Made by a program: the position numbers and the translations under genes. Below are positions 1 through 7,686 of a DNA stretch of 25,179 nt, one piece after another (position 1 is the first letter of the stretch; each line of letters starts with the position of its first letter). The stretch comes from DATHGT01 sp035317605 (GTDB lineage: Bacteria > Methylomirabilota > Methylomirabilia > Rokubacteriales > CSP1-6), in contig DATHGT010000362.1 of assembly GCA_035317605.1 (NCBI GenBank), positions 1-25,179 of the forward strand, read 5' to 3'. The notes under the pieces were generated by a model, which was given only the letters and a program-made list of their open reading frames with translations, had not been told where the DNA came from and made no database searches.

Positions 1-973
1 CGTCGACTCGGTACGAGGCGAGACGTCCGGACGCCGTCCCGGCGGAGAACAGGAACGTTCCGGTCGAATCGAGACCGAAGGCGGTGGGGACGGCCTCGGT
101 CGGCGCGTGGCCGGCCGGAGTCAGGCGCCCGGTCGTCGCGTCCACCGCGAAGCCGGCGATGCTGTTGTGGCCGCGGTTGCCGACGTAGAGGAACCGTGCC
201 GACGGCGTCAGATAGATCTGCGAACAGGTATTGCGCACGGTCACGTCAGCGGGCAGCGAGGGGATCGTTTCCACGGCGGTGAGAGTGCCAGAGGCGCGAT
301 CGATGCGGTAGGCCGTCACGCTGCACCCCTGCTCGTCGGAGAAATAGGCGAGGTCGAGCGTGGGATGGAAGCAATAGTGCCGCGGGCCGAGCGGGCCGGG
401 CGGGTCGAGCTTGAACGGCGCGTTGTGGCTCAAGTGGCCGGTGGCCGCGTCGAACCGAAACTGCGCGATGAAGTTTGGGCCAGGGATGTTTTTTGGCGGC
501 TCCAGGACGTTGTCGTTCTGCCGGAAGATGTGCGGCACGTAGGCGAAGCGGTTCGACGGGTCGGTCAGGATCGAGTGCGCTCCCGGCGCGGTGTCCTGCC
601 GGTCGAGCGCCGGCCCGCGCACCCCACCATCGCTTCCGAGCGGATGCACGGCGGCGTACGCGCCCTGGTAGTAGGCCGACAGGAGGTATTTGCCGGCGCG
701 GTCGGTGGCCAGATAAGTCGGCGGATGCTCGGTCGCGACGCGCCCCAGCGACGTCAGCGCGCCGCTGGCCGGGTCGATGCGACAGCTCTCGATGGCCGGG
801 GTACCGCGATAGCCGACATGCAAGATGTGCCGTTCCGGGCTCACCGCGAAGACTGACGGCGCGCCGGCGGCCGGCCTCTCGGCCGTGGGGACCAGCTTGC
901 CGGCGCCAGCGTCGAGACTGAAGCTCACGATCTTGTCGTCGTCCTGCAGCCCAACGTAGAGCACGTCCGCCAT
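1..973 (-). CDS. Lactonase-family seven-bladed beta-propeller protein (6-phosphogluconolactonase-like), 3' end cut by window edge
   Basis: The minus-strand frame is open from the ATG at 973 to the left edge (324 codons, no stop), so the C-terminus lies outside the window. AGGAGG sits a few bases before the ATG and fixes the start. The protein shows the repeating blade pattern of the YbhE/Pgl lactonase fold: short strands such as VLYVGLQ and LHVGYRG, each followed by a turn like DPASGALTSLG. The motif TAPGAHSILTDPSNRFAYV resembles the conserved histidine-containing central motif of the family. Family members hydrolyse 6-phosphogluconolactone or other sugar lactones in the cytoplasm; no signal peptide is visible. 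The physiological lactone cannot be assigned. It is transcribed divergently from the amidohydrolase at 1043, with a 69-bp shared upstream region. Confidence 0.85.
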   Translation of the reverse strand, partial: MADVLYVGLQDDDKIVSFSLDAGAGKLVPTAERPAAGAPSVFAVSPERHILHVGYRGTPAIESCRIDPASGALTSLGRVATEHPPTYLATDRAGKYLLSAYYQGAYAAVHPLGSDGGVRGPALDRQDTAPGAHSILTDPSNRFAYVPHIFRQNDNVLEPPKNIPGPNFIAQFRFDAATGHLSHNAPFKLDPPGPLGPRHYCFHPTLDLAYFSDEQGCSVTAYRIDRASGTLTAVETIPSLPADVTVRNTCSQIYLTPSARFLYVGNRGHNSIAGFAVDATTGRLTPAGHAPTEAVPTAFGLDSTGTFLFSAGTASGRLASYRVD

Positions 974-1042
974 GTCGTTCCTCCTGTGTCGCTTCTCTGG
1001 ATCGTATTGCGACATTACACTACCGCGGGGAGGGAAGGCGTG

Positions 1043-1873
1043 ATGCGCATCGTGGATGCTCAGATCCATCTCTGGGGCAGCGGTTTGCCCAGCAACATGG
1101 CCCATCGCCAGGTCACTTCGTTCACCACCGAGGAGGCGGTGAGGCTCATGGACGAAGGTGGTGTCGACGCGGCCGTGATCCATCCGCCGGGCTGGGATCC
1201 CAACGCCACCGAGATGGCCTTCAAGGCCGTGCGGGATTTTCCCGGGCGCTTCGCGATCCTCGGCGCGTTCCCCCTGAATCAGGGGGACAAGCGCGCCCTC
1301 GTCGAGACGTGGCGGAGCCAGCCCGGCATGCTCGGACTGCGCTACGGTTTTCTTGGGGAGCCGATGCGCGGCTGGCTGGCCGACGGGACGCTCGACTGGT
1401 TGTGGGTCGCGGCCGAGCGGGCCGGCGTGCCGATCGCCATGCTGGCGACGGACTCGCTGGCGCACATCGGCCGGATCGCCGAGCGGCATCCGGGTCTGCG
1501 GCTGACCATCGACCACCTGGGTGGCCGGGGCGGCACCACCGCGCTGAAGGACGACGCGGCGATGGCGCACATGCCGGAGCTCGTCAAGCTGGCCCGGCAT
1601 CCCAACGTCGCGGTCAAAGCGACCGGCGCACCGGGCTATTGCAGCGGACCGTATCCGTTCACGAGCATGCACCCGTACTTGCGCCGGATCCACGACGCCT
1701 TCGGGCCGGCGCGCATGTTCTGGGGAACCGACATCACGAAGATGCCGTGCTCCTGGCGTCAGTGCGTGACGATGTTCACCGAGGAGCTACCCTGGCTGCC
1801 GGAGCGTGACAAGCCTCTCGTCATGGGCCAGGCCGTGTGCGCCTGGTGGGGCTGGAGCCAGCCGGCTCCTTGA
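1043..1873 (+). CDS. Amidohydrolase family 2 (TIM-barrel metal-dependent hydrolase)
   Basis: 276 aa. The frame is open from 986, but the ATG at 1043 is preferred: a GGGAGGGAAGG Shine-Dalgarno precedes it, and the protein then begins directly with the family's first strand, MRIVDAQIHLW. That strand carries the metal-binding Asp-x-x-x-His region typical of Amidohydro_2 (PF04909) proteins related to 2-pyrone-4,6-dicarboxylate hydrolase. Later landmarks are TIDHLGGRG near the middle, KATGAPGY, and MFWGTDITKMP near the C-terminus, where the barrel's last conserved Asp is expected. The family hydrolyses lactones or decarboxylates ring acids in aromatic and related catabolism; the substrate here is unknown. 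It ends 2 bp before the convergent gene at 1876, and no terminator is visible between them. Confidence 0.88.
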   Translation: MRIVDAQIHLWGSGLPSNMAHRQVTSFTTEEAVRLMDEGGVDAAVIHPPGWDPNATEMAFKAVRDFPGRFAILGAFPLNQGDKRALVETWRSQPGMLGLRYGFLGEPMRGWLADGTLDWLWVAAERAGVPIAMLATDSLAHIGRIAERHPGLRLTIDHLGGRGGTTALKDDAAMAHMPELVKLARHPNVAVKATGAPGYCSGPYPFTSMHPYLRRIHDAFGPARMFWGTDITKMPCSWRQCVTMFTEELPWLPERDKPLVMGQAVCAWWGWSQPAP

Positions 1874-1875
1874 AG

Positions 1876-2313
1876 TTACGCCTTCGTGGCGAGCCGGTCG
1901 CGAATCCCGCGCAGCGCCAGCGCGTAGCCCGCGACGCCAAACCCCGCGACGATGCTCTGGCTCACCGCGGCCGTCTGCGAGGCCGGGCCGCGGCGGATCG
2001 GGTTCGAGATGTGGACCTCGGTGGTCGGGAACTTCACCTGCGAGAGCGCCGCGACCAGCGCCGGGTACCCGCTGCCGAACGCCGCGGGGTTGAAGATGGC
2101 CGCGTCGAAGCCCCCGTCGTTGGCGGCGTAGAGCTTGTTGACGATCTCGCCCTCGATGTTCGAGTGGAAGATCTCGACCTCGACGCCCAGCTCTTTCGCG
2201 TAGCCGCGGATGTGCTCGTCGTACTCGGGCAGCGTCATCGGACCGAAGACGTCGAGCTGCACTTTGCCCCGCATGTTCATTCCGGCGCCGTGGATCACCA
2301 GGACTCTAGGCAT
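1876..2313 (-). CDS. Type II 3-dehydroquinate dehydratase-like protein with a degenerate active site
   Basis: 145 aa, the usual length for AroQ. The fold-level pattern is clear: VLVIHGAGMNM at the N-terminus, FNPAAFGSGYPAL in the middle, then EVHISNP and SIVAGFGVAGYALAL. Aligned by eye to Mycobacterium tuberculosis AroQ, the shared features are Asn75, Glu99, His101 and Arg108. Asn12 becomes Gly, Arg19 becomes Val, the catalytic Tyr24 becomes Phe, the general acid His81 becomes Ser, and Arg112 becomes Ser. Standard dehydroquinase activity is therefore unlikely, although automatic annotation will probably call it AroQ. It may bind or act on a different small acid. The start at 2313 is preceded by GGAG. 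About 187 bp separate it from the divergent pyruvate kinase gene. Confidence 0.75.
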   Translation of the reverse strand: MPRVLVIHGAGMNMRGKVQLDVFGPMTLPEYDEHIRGYAKELGVEVEIFHSNIEGEIVNKLYAANDGGFDAAIFNPAAFGSGYPALVAALSQVKFPTTEVHISNPIRRGPASQTAAVSQSIVAGFGVAGYALALRGIRDRLATKA

Positions 2314-2500
2314 TGGCTCTCGCTCCGTCGTGAGGTCGATGTATGGCTCGCGATGGTGGCGCGGGACGCGTCCCTTGTCAACGAACGCGCCGGCTCGACG
2401 TCGTCGTGCATCAGGATCTGCCGGCTGCGCGTCCGGCGCCCTTCGTGTCCAATGTACGAGCGACCGAGGCCGAGGTTACGATCGGCGCGGGAGGGGAGAC

Positions 2501-3904
2501 ATGAGCGTCATCGCAGGCACGGAGCGAAGGACGAAGATCGTCTGCACGATCGGCCCGGCGACCGCGTCGCGGCCGCAGCTCCGGGCTCTGATCGAGGGCG
2601 GGATGAACGTGGCCCGGCTCAACTTCTCTCACGGCGAGCCCGCCGAGCACGTGGCCGTCCTCGCCGACGTCCGCGCTCTTGGCCGCGAGCTCGACGTGTC
2701 CGTGGCCGTCTTGCAGGACCTCGCGGGCCCGAAGATCCGCATCGGCACGCTGCCGGGCGGCAGCGTCGAGCTCGAGGCCGGAGGGCGGTTCACGCTGACG
2801 ACGCGTTCGGGCGAGGGCTCGCGTGAGCGCGCGTCCGTCTCGTACGCGGGGCTCCCCGGCGCGGTGCGCGCGGGCGACACGCTGCTGCTCGCCGACGGCG
2901 CCATCGCGTTGCGCGTCGAGCGCGTGACCGGCGAGGACGTTGACTGCGAGGTGATCGTGGGCGGCCGTCTCGGCAGCCGCAAGGGCGTCAACGTCCCGTC
3001 GGGGCTGCCCGGCCTGCCCATCCTCGGCGACAAGGACCTGCGCGACCTGCGCGTGGGCCTGGAGCAGGGCGTCGATTACGTCGGGCTGTCGTTCGTGCGC
3101 TCGGCGAACGACGTGCAGACCGCCCGGGACCACATGGAGCGCCTCGGCGGCCGCGCGCCGGTGATCGCCAAGATCGAGACCCAGGCCGCGCTGGACCGGT
3201 TCGACGAGATCCTCGACGCCGCCGACGGGATCATGGTCGCCCGCGGCGACCTCGGCATCGAGACGCCGTTCGCGCGGGTGCCCATCGTGCAGAAGCGCCT
3301 GATCGCCGAGGCGAACCGGCGCGCGAAGCCGGTGATCACCGCCACGCAGATGCTGTTCTCGATGGCGTCCTCGCCCCAGCCGACGCGGGCGGAGGTCGCC
3401 GACGTCGCGAACGCCGTCCTCGACGGCAGCGACGCGGTCATGCTGTCGGAGGAGACGGCGATCGGCAGCTATCCCGTGCGCGCCGTGGAGGTCATGGCCG
3501 ACATCGCGCTGGAGACGGAGCGGAGCGGGCTCGACGGGCCGCGACCGTCCACCGCGTCGGCCGAGGCGCCGCGGAGCGACGAGGAGGCGCTGGTCCAGGC
3601 CGCATGCCGGCTCGCGGCCCATCGCGGGGTCGACGTGATCGTGATCGTCACCCGGAGGGGCGAGACGGCCCGCCTCGCCGCCGCGCAACGCCCCACGCCA
3701 CCCATTGTCGCCCTGGCCGGAGACCCGGAGACGGCCCGCCGGCTGGCCCTCGTACGCGGCGTCCTCCCGCTCCCGCTTCCGCCGTCGGCTCGCGGTCCCG
3801 AGGATCTGCTCGAGGTCGCGCGCGGCGCGGCCCGCGCGCGAGGCTGGCCCGACCTGCGCGCCGTCTTCGTATCGCACGACCGACTGTGGACGGGACGGCT
3901 CTGA
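2501..3904 (+). CDS. pyk: Pyruvate kinase
   Basis: 467 aa, the normal length. It converts phosphoenolpyruvate and ADP to pyruvate and ATP, the last step of glycolysis. The start at 2501 is chosen because GGAGGGGAG precedes it and TKIVCTIGPA, the family's N-terminal strand, falls at residues 11-20; the open frame upstream has no homology. Further motifs in order: GMNVARLNFSHGE (about 34-46), LQDLAGPKIRIG (about 71-82), the B domain, KDLRDLRVGLEQGVDYVGLS, the active-site VIAKIET with Lys224, MVARGDLGIE (metal ligands), KPVITATQML, and PTRAEVADVANAVLDGSDAV. The C-terminal regulatory domain is present (about 350-467). It is the first of six plus-strand genes with short gaps and could head their operon. 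Confidence 0.97.
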   Translation: MSVIAGTERRTKIVCTIGPATASRPQLRALIEGGMNVARLNFSHGEPAEHVAVLADVRALGRELDVSVAVLQDLAGPKIRIGTLPGGSVELEAGGRFTLTTRSGEGSRERASVSYAGLPGAVRAGDTLLLADGAIALRVERVTGEDVDCEVIVGGRLGSRKGVNVPSGLPGLPILGDKDLRDLRVGLEQGVDYVGLSFVRSANDVQTARDHMERLGGRAPVIAKIETQAALDRFDEILDAADGIMVARGDLGIETPFARVPIVQKRLIAEANRRAKPVITATQMLFSMASSPQPTRAEVADVANAVLDGSDAVMLSEETAIGSYPVRAVEVMADIALETERSGLDGPRPSTASAEAPRSDEEALVQAACRLAAHRGVDVIVIVTRRGETARLAAAQRPTPPIVALAGDPETARRLALVRGVLPLPLPPSARGPEDLLEVARGAARARGWPDLRAVFVSHDRLWTGRL

Positions 3905-3929
3905 GGAGTTCAAGGCCCGGAGGGTGGTC

Positions 3930-4892
3930 ATGAGCATTGATGTCCTGGCTCTCGTACGGCTCGCTCCTGAACGCGTCGCCGCGCTGACCGCGGCCGGCTA
4001 TGCCGTTCGCGAGGGGACGAGCTACGCGAGCCGGATCGACGCCCTGCGCGACGGAGGCGCTACGGTCAGGGCCGTGCTGACCAACGGCCGCGGAGGTCTC
4101 AGCGGCGACGAGATGGCCCTGCTTCCGAATCTCGAGATCGCCTGCGCGGTCGGCGCCGGCTACGAGGCGATCGATCTCGTCACCGCCCGGAGTCGGGGCA
4201 TCGCGGTCTCCAACTGCCCCGACGCGAACGCCTCCGCCGTCGCCGACTCCGCCATGATGCTGTTGATGGCGACGACCCGGCACCTGCTTCAGGCCGATCG
4301 CTTCGTGCGGGCCGGTGGATGGCAAGACCAATGGCGTGTCGACACCCCGACCATTTCCGGCAAGCGTCTGGGTGTCCTCGGTCTTGGAAAGATCGGGAGC
4401 AGGATCGCGCACCGCGCCGCGCGCGGCTTCGACATGGAGGTTGGCTATCACAACCGGACCGCCGTCACCGGATCGTCCTATCGATACTTCGACAGTCTCA
4501 TCGAGCTCGCGACGTGGGCCGATTTCCTGATCGCCGCCGCGCCAGGGGGAGCGGGGACACGACACCTCGTCAACGCGGACGTGCTGACGGCCCTCGGACC
4601 GAACGGGTATCTCGTCAACATCGGCCGCGGTACGCTCGTGGATACGGCGGCGCTGATCGATGCGCTGCAATCGAAGGGCATTGCGGGGGCGGGCCTGGAT
4701 GTGGTCGAGGGCGAGCCGAACGTGCCGCCGAGGCTTCCGGAGCTTCTCCGATTCGACACCGTGATCGTCACGCCGCACGTGGCCGGGCGGGCGCCGGAAG
4801 CGCGCGCCGCGGCGACCGCGTTGCTCCTCGCCAACCTGAACGCGCATTTTTCCGGAAATCCGCTTCCGTCTCCGGTCTCATTCGAGGTCTGA
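3930..4892 (+). CDS. D-isomer-specific 2-hydroxyacid dehydrogenase (glyoxylate/hydroxypyruvate reductase type)
   Basis: 320 aa, typical of the family. The start at 3930 follows GGAGGGTGG and lies 25 bp after pyk. The N-terminal catalytic half ends in the segment NCPDANASAVADSAMMLLM. The Rossmann domain follows, with LGVLGLGKIGSRIA at about residues 147-160 (GxGxxG). The catalytic triad is visible: Arg233 in VNIGRGTLVD, Glu262 in DVVEGEP, and His283 in TPHVAGR. Such enzymes reduce glyoxylate, hydroxypyruvate or other 2-oxoacids with NAD(P)H. A role near pyruvate/glycerate metabolism would suit its position after pyk, but this is inference from context. Confidence 0.93.
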   Translation: MSIDVLALVRLAPERVAALTAAGYAVREGTSYASRIDALRDGGATVRAVLTNGRGGLSGDEMALLPNLEIACAVGAGYEAIDLVTARSRGIAVSNCPDANASAVADSAMMLLMATTRHLLQADRFVRAGGWQDQWRVDTPTISGKRLGVLGLGKIGSRIAHRAARGFDMEVGYHNRTAVTGSSYRYFDSLIELATWADFLIAAAPGGAGTRHLVNADVLTALGPNGYLVNIGRGTLVDTAALIDALQSKGIAGAGLDVVEGEPNVPPRLPELLRFDTVIVTPHVAGRAPEARAAATALLLANLNAHFSGNPLPSPVSFEV

Positions 4893-4919
4893 GGCGTCGG
4901 CCGGGAGGGAATGTATAGT

Positions 4920-5477
4920 ATGGCGCTCATGACCCCGGGGATGCCGTCCACACTCGCAGGGATCTGCATCGTCACGCTGCTCGCCGCGCTGATGCTCGGG
5001 GCCGGCGACGTCGCCTCGGCGCAGGATGCCAACCGCCAGGCGCTCGCGCTCGATCTCGCGCGGGTTCTGATCGACGATCAGACGCGTCAGGGGCTTTCGG
5101 ACCAGGTGGGCATCGGCCTGCTCCAGCTGATCGGGACACGGCTGCAGGAGCGCCTGAACCGGCGACTTCAAGATTCGGAGGTCCGGACGCTGGCCGAGAT
5201 CATCCGCGCGTTCGTGGGCCGGACGCTGACGGAGGAGCGCATCGAAGAGATCAGCGCCCGAGTGTACGCAAGCCAGTTCGACGAGGCGGAGCTCAAGGCG
5301 CTGGTGGAGTTTCAGCGCTCGGCCGTGGGGCGCAAGGCGGCCCGCCTCACGCCGGCGATCGCGCAGGAGACCGCGCGGGCCATCGAGGCCGAGATCGCGC
5401 AGAGCCCGGCCCTGCCACGCCTGGTCGAAGCGATCGGGCAAGAATTCCCGGTGCTGCGCACACCCCAGACGCCCTGA
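4920..5477 (+). CDS. Exported DUF2059-domain protein
   Basis: 185 aa from the ATG at 4920. This start is preferred over the in-frame ATG at 4911 because the GGGAGGGA Shine-Dalgarno abuts 4911 but has normal spacing to 4920. The N-terminus is a signal peptide: a short lead, the hydrophobic stretch IVTLLAALMLGAGDVA, then a likely cleavage at ASA before QDANRQ. The mature part is helical and ends with the DUF2059-like pattern FDEAELKALVEFQRSAVGRK followed by a run of small residues and PAIAQE. DUF2059 proteins are secreted or periplasmic helical proteins of unknown function. It lies 27 bp downstream of the dehydrogenase and is probably cotranscribed. Confidence 0.8.
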   Translation: MALMTPGMPSTLAGICIVTLLAALMLGAGDVASAQDANRQALALDLARVLIDDQTRQGLSDQVGIGLLQLIGTRLQERLNRRLQDSEVRTLAEIIRAFVGRTLTEERIEEISARVYASQFDEAELKALVEFQRSAVGRKAARLTPAIAQETARAIEAEIAQSPALPRLVEAIGQEFPVLRTPQTP

Positions 5478-5526
5478 CGGCCGGCGGTCGGGGGCGGGGC
5501 ACTTTTCGAATGCGGTGGTGACCAAC

Positions 5527-6411
5527 ATGGCGACGACGCTCGGGTTCATCGGCCTCGGTGTGATGGGCGAGCCCATGTGCCGCAACCTGGCGAAGAAATC
5601 GGGGGCGGCGGTCGTGGCGTTCGACCAGCGCGCGGAGCCGCTCGCGGCGCTCGCGCGCGAAGGCGTCGCGGCGGCCGGGTCCGCGGGAGACGTGGTGGCG
5701 CGCGCGGATGTCGTCTTCATGTGCCTGCCCGGCGAGCCGCAGGTGCGCGCCGTCGCCCTCGGACCCGACGGCCTCGCGGCGTGTGTGCGCGCGGGGCAGA
5801 CGGTGGTGGACATGAGCACGGCGCCGGTGGCGCTGGCGCGCGAGCTGGGCCACGCGTTCGCCGCCCGCGGCGCAAACTTCGCCGACGCTCCGGTGGCGCG
5901 GACCGCCCAGGCGGCGCAGGACGGCACGCTCTCGATCATGGTCGGCGGCGAGTCAGTGGTGTTCGAGCGGTTGCGGCCCTACCTCGCGTGCATGGGCGCG
6001 GAGATCACCCATTGCGGGCCGGTGGGCGCCGGGCAGGCGGTCAAGCTGATGAACAATATGGTCGTCGCCCAGACCGTCGTCGCCCTCGCCGAGGCGCTCG
6101 CGGTGGCCCGCGCCTCCGGCGCCGTCGATCCCAAGATCTTGTTCGAGACGCTGACCAAGGGCTCGGCGGACAGCTTCGTGCTGCGCAATCACGGGATGAA
6201 GTCGCTCCTGCCCGACACGCATCCCACGACAGGCGCGTTCCCGACGAGCTACATCATCAAGGACCTCTCGTATGCGCTCGCGCTGGCCGAGTCCGCGGGC
6301 GTGACGCTGGAGCAGGCGACGACGACGAAACGCCTCATGGAGCGCACGGCGGAGGCGGGCTACCGGGACAACTACTACACCGCCGTGATCCGGACGATCG
6401 CAAAGAGCTGA
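5527..6411 (+). CDS. NAD(P)-dependent beta-hydroxyacid dehydrogenase (3-hydroxyisobutyrate dehydrogenase family)
   Basis: 294 aa from ATG 5527; tandem GTG codons at 5515 and 5518 are in frame and possible, but 5527 has GGTGGTG at a better distance and places the Rossmann strand at the N-terminus. Motifs: LGFIGLGVMGEPM (GxGxxG at residues 9-14), DAPVARTAQAAQDGTLSIMV (the substrate-binding segment), and GAGQAVKLMNNMV with Lys173 at the catalytic lysine position (about 171-173 in the family). The family oxidises 3-hydroxyacids such as 3-hydroxyisobutyrate, tartronate semialdehyde, or L-threonate/D-erythronate (LtnD). An LtnD-like role would feed the OtnK/OtnC genes at 11337-13249, but these are in a separate transcription unit, so this is only a possibility. 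Confidence 0.92.
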   Translation: MATTLGFIGLGVMGEPMCRNLAKKSGAAVVAFDQRAEPLAALAREGVAAAGSAGDVVARADVVFMCLPGEPQVRAVALGPDGLAACVRAGQTVVDMSTAPVALARELGHAFAARGANFADAPVARTAQAAQDGTLSIMVGGESVVFERLRPYLACMGAEITHCGPVGAGQAVKLMNNMVVAQTVVALAEALAVARASGAVDPKILFETLTKGSADSFVLRNHGMKSLLPDTHPTTGAFPTSYIIKDLSYALALAESAGVTLEQATTTKRLMERTAEAGYRDNYYTAVIRTIAKS

Positions 6412-6417
6412 TCGGCC

Positions 6418-7677
6418 GTGACGATCGCGAGACGGGCCGCCCGACGCTCTGCCGTGCTCGTCGCGGGCTTCGCCGCGAGCCTGTGGTGCATGCCCTTCGC
6501 GACGGCCGCGCCCGATGAGGAACTGCTGGGCAAGTCCAGAGGCTACCCCATGGGTACGCGTGCGAACTGGTACACGGACGATGCGGCCCGGGTCGGTTCG
6601 TACACGAATCTGGACAAGCTGTTTCCGAATCAACATCACGTCTTGCCCAGGGCCGAGAGGCCGTCACCACTGCCCAAGGTCGCGACCGAGCCGCCGCTTC
6701 AGTACCGCTTCGAGGGGCGCCTCAACTCCATCGATGACTACCTCGCGCACCAGCGGGCGACCGGGTTGCTCGTCATCAAGGACGGCCAGATCCTGGTCGA
6801 GCGCTATCAATACGATCGGAAGCCCACGGACAGACTGACGTCGAACTCGATGGCCAAGTCCCTGGTCGGCCTCGCCATCGGGTTTGCGGTGTCGGAAGGG
6901 CTGATCCGCTCGCTGGATGACCGGGCCCTCGAGTACGTGCCGGAGCTCAAGGGGAATATCTACGGCGAAGCGAGGATCCGGAATCTGCTTCGCATGGCTT
7001 CCGGCGCGCGATTCAGCGAAGAGAACGTGCGCGGGAACGACGATGCCGCGGCATTCGCTCAACGACACGGCGCCCAAGGGAGCATGGCCGCGATCCGGGC
7101 CTTCAACACCCGCGAAGCGCCCGAGGGCGAGCGCTTTCACTACGCGTCGATCGAGACGCAAGTGTTGACGGTCGTGCTGCGCGCGGCCACCCGCAAGACG
7201 GTCTCCGAGTACCTCGCGAAGCGGTTGTGGCGGCCCATGGGCGCCGAGGCCGACGCGACGTGGATCACCGGGCCCGACGATCTCGAGCGCGGCGCCGCGT
7301 TCTTCAACGCCACGCTGCGCGACTGGGGCCGGCTGGGGAGACTGCTGGCCAACGACGGCGCCCTCGACGGGACGCAGATCATTCCCAAGGACTATCTCCT
7401 CGAGGCGACGGACTGGCACCGACATCCAGCCGCGTTCGCGCCCAGAGAGTCGCCCCCCGCCAACGGCTACGGCTATCACTTCTGGACGATGCGAGGGGAA
7501 AAGCGGCGCTTCCTCCTGCGCGGGGTGTATGGCCAGTCGATCTACGTCGATCCCGAGCTGAAGCTGGTCCTCGTCCATACGGCCGTGGCCAAGACCCCCT
7601 CGATCGGCAACCAGCCGATGGGTGCCGAGCTTGGCGCCTTGTGGCTCGGTCTGGTGAACGCGTTCGGACGCTGGTAG
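6418..7677 (+). CDS. Exported serine hydrolase of the beta-lactamase/penicillin-binding fold (class C-like)
   Basis: 419 aa from the GTG at 6418, six bases after the previous stop. This start is supported because it supplies a signal peptide (Arg-rich lead, hydrophobic stretch SAVLVAGFAASLWCM, then FATAAPDEE). Catalytic motifs of the class C beta-lactamase/esterase fold are visible: SNSMAKS with Ser144 and Lys147 as the SxxK pair, and HYASIE with Tyr242-x-Ser244 as the YxS motif. A C-terminal strand with HTAVAK is in the place of the KTG box. Members are esterases, D-aminopeptidases or carboxypeptidases more often than true beta-lactamases, and the substrate cannot be read from sequence. It is followed nine bases later by a dipeptidase-like gene, so both may process exported or imported amide compounds. 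Confidence 0.88.
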   Translation: MTIARRAARRSAVLVAGFAASLWCMPFATAAPDEELLGKSRGYPMGTRANWYTDDAARVGSYTNLDKLFPNQHHVLPRAERPSPLPKVATEPPLQYRFEGRLNSIDDYLAHQRATGLLVIKDGQILVERYQYDRKPTDRLTSNSMAKSLVGLAIGFAVSEGLIRSLDDRALEYVPELKGNIYGEARIRNLLRMASGARFSEENVRGNDDAAAFAQRHGAQGSMAAIRAFNTREAPEGERFHYASIETQVLTVVLRAATRKTVSEYLAKRLWRPMGAEADATWITGPDDLERGAAFFNATLRDWGRLGRLLANDGALDGTQIIPKDYLLEATDWHRHPAAFAPRESPPANGYGYHFWTMRGEKRRFLLRGVYGQSIYVDPELKLVLVHTAVAKTPSIGNQPMGAELGALWLGLVNAFGRW

Positions 7678-7686
7678 ACGGGTCGT

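Noticed and set aside
107..856. 249-codon plus-strand frame opposite the lactonase
   Set aside because: The minus strand carries clear beta-propeller repeats with a strong ribosome site; this frame is its shadow.
1876..2313. Calling this gene aroQ
   Set aside because: The length and fold fit, but five active-site residues are replaced, so the dehydroquinase function is not supported.
2411..3937. 508-codon minus-strand frame opposite pyruvate kinase
   Set aside because: Pyruvate kinase is unambiguous on the plus strand; this frame has no recognisable motif.
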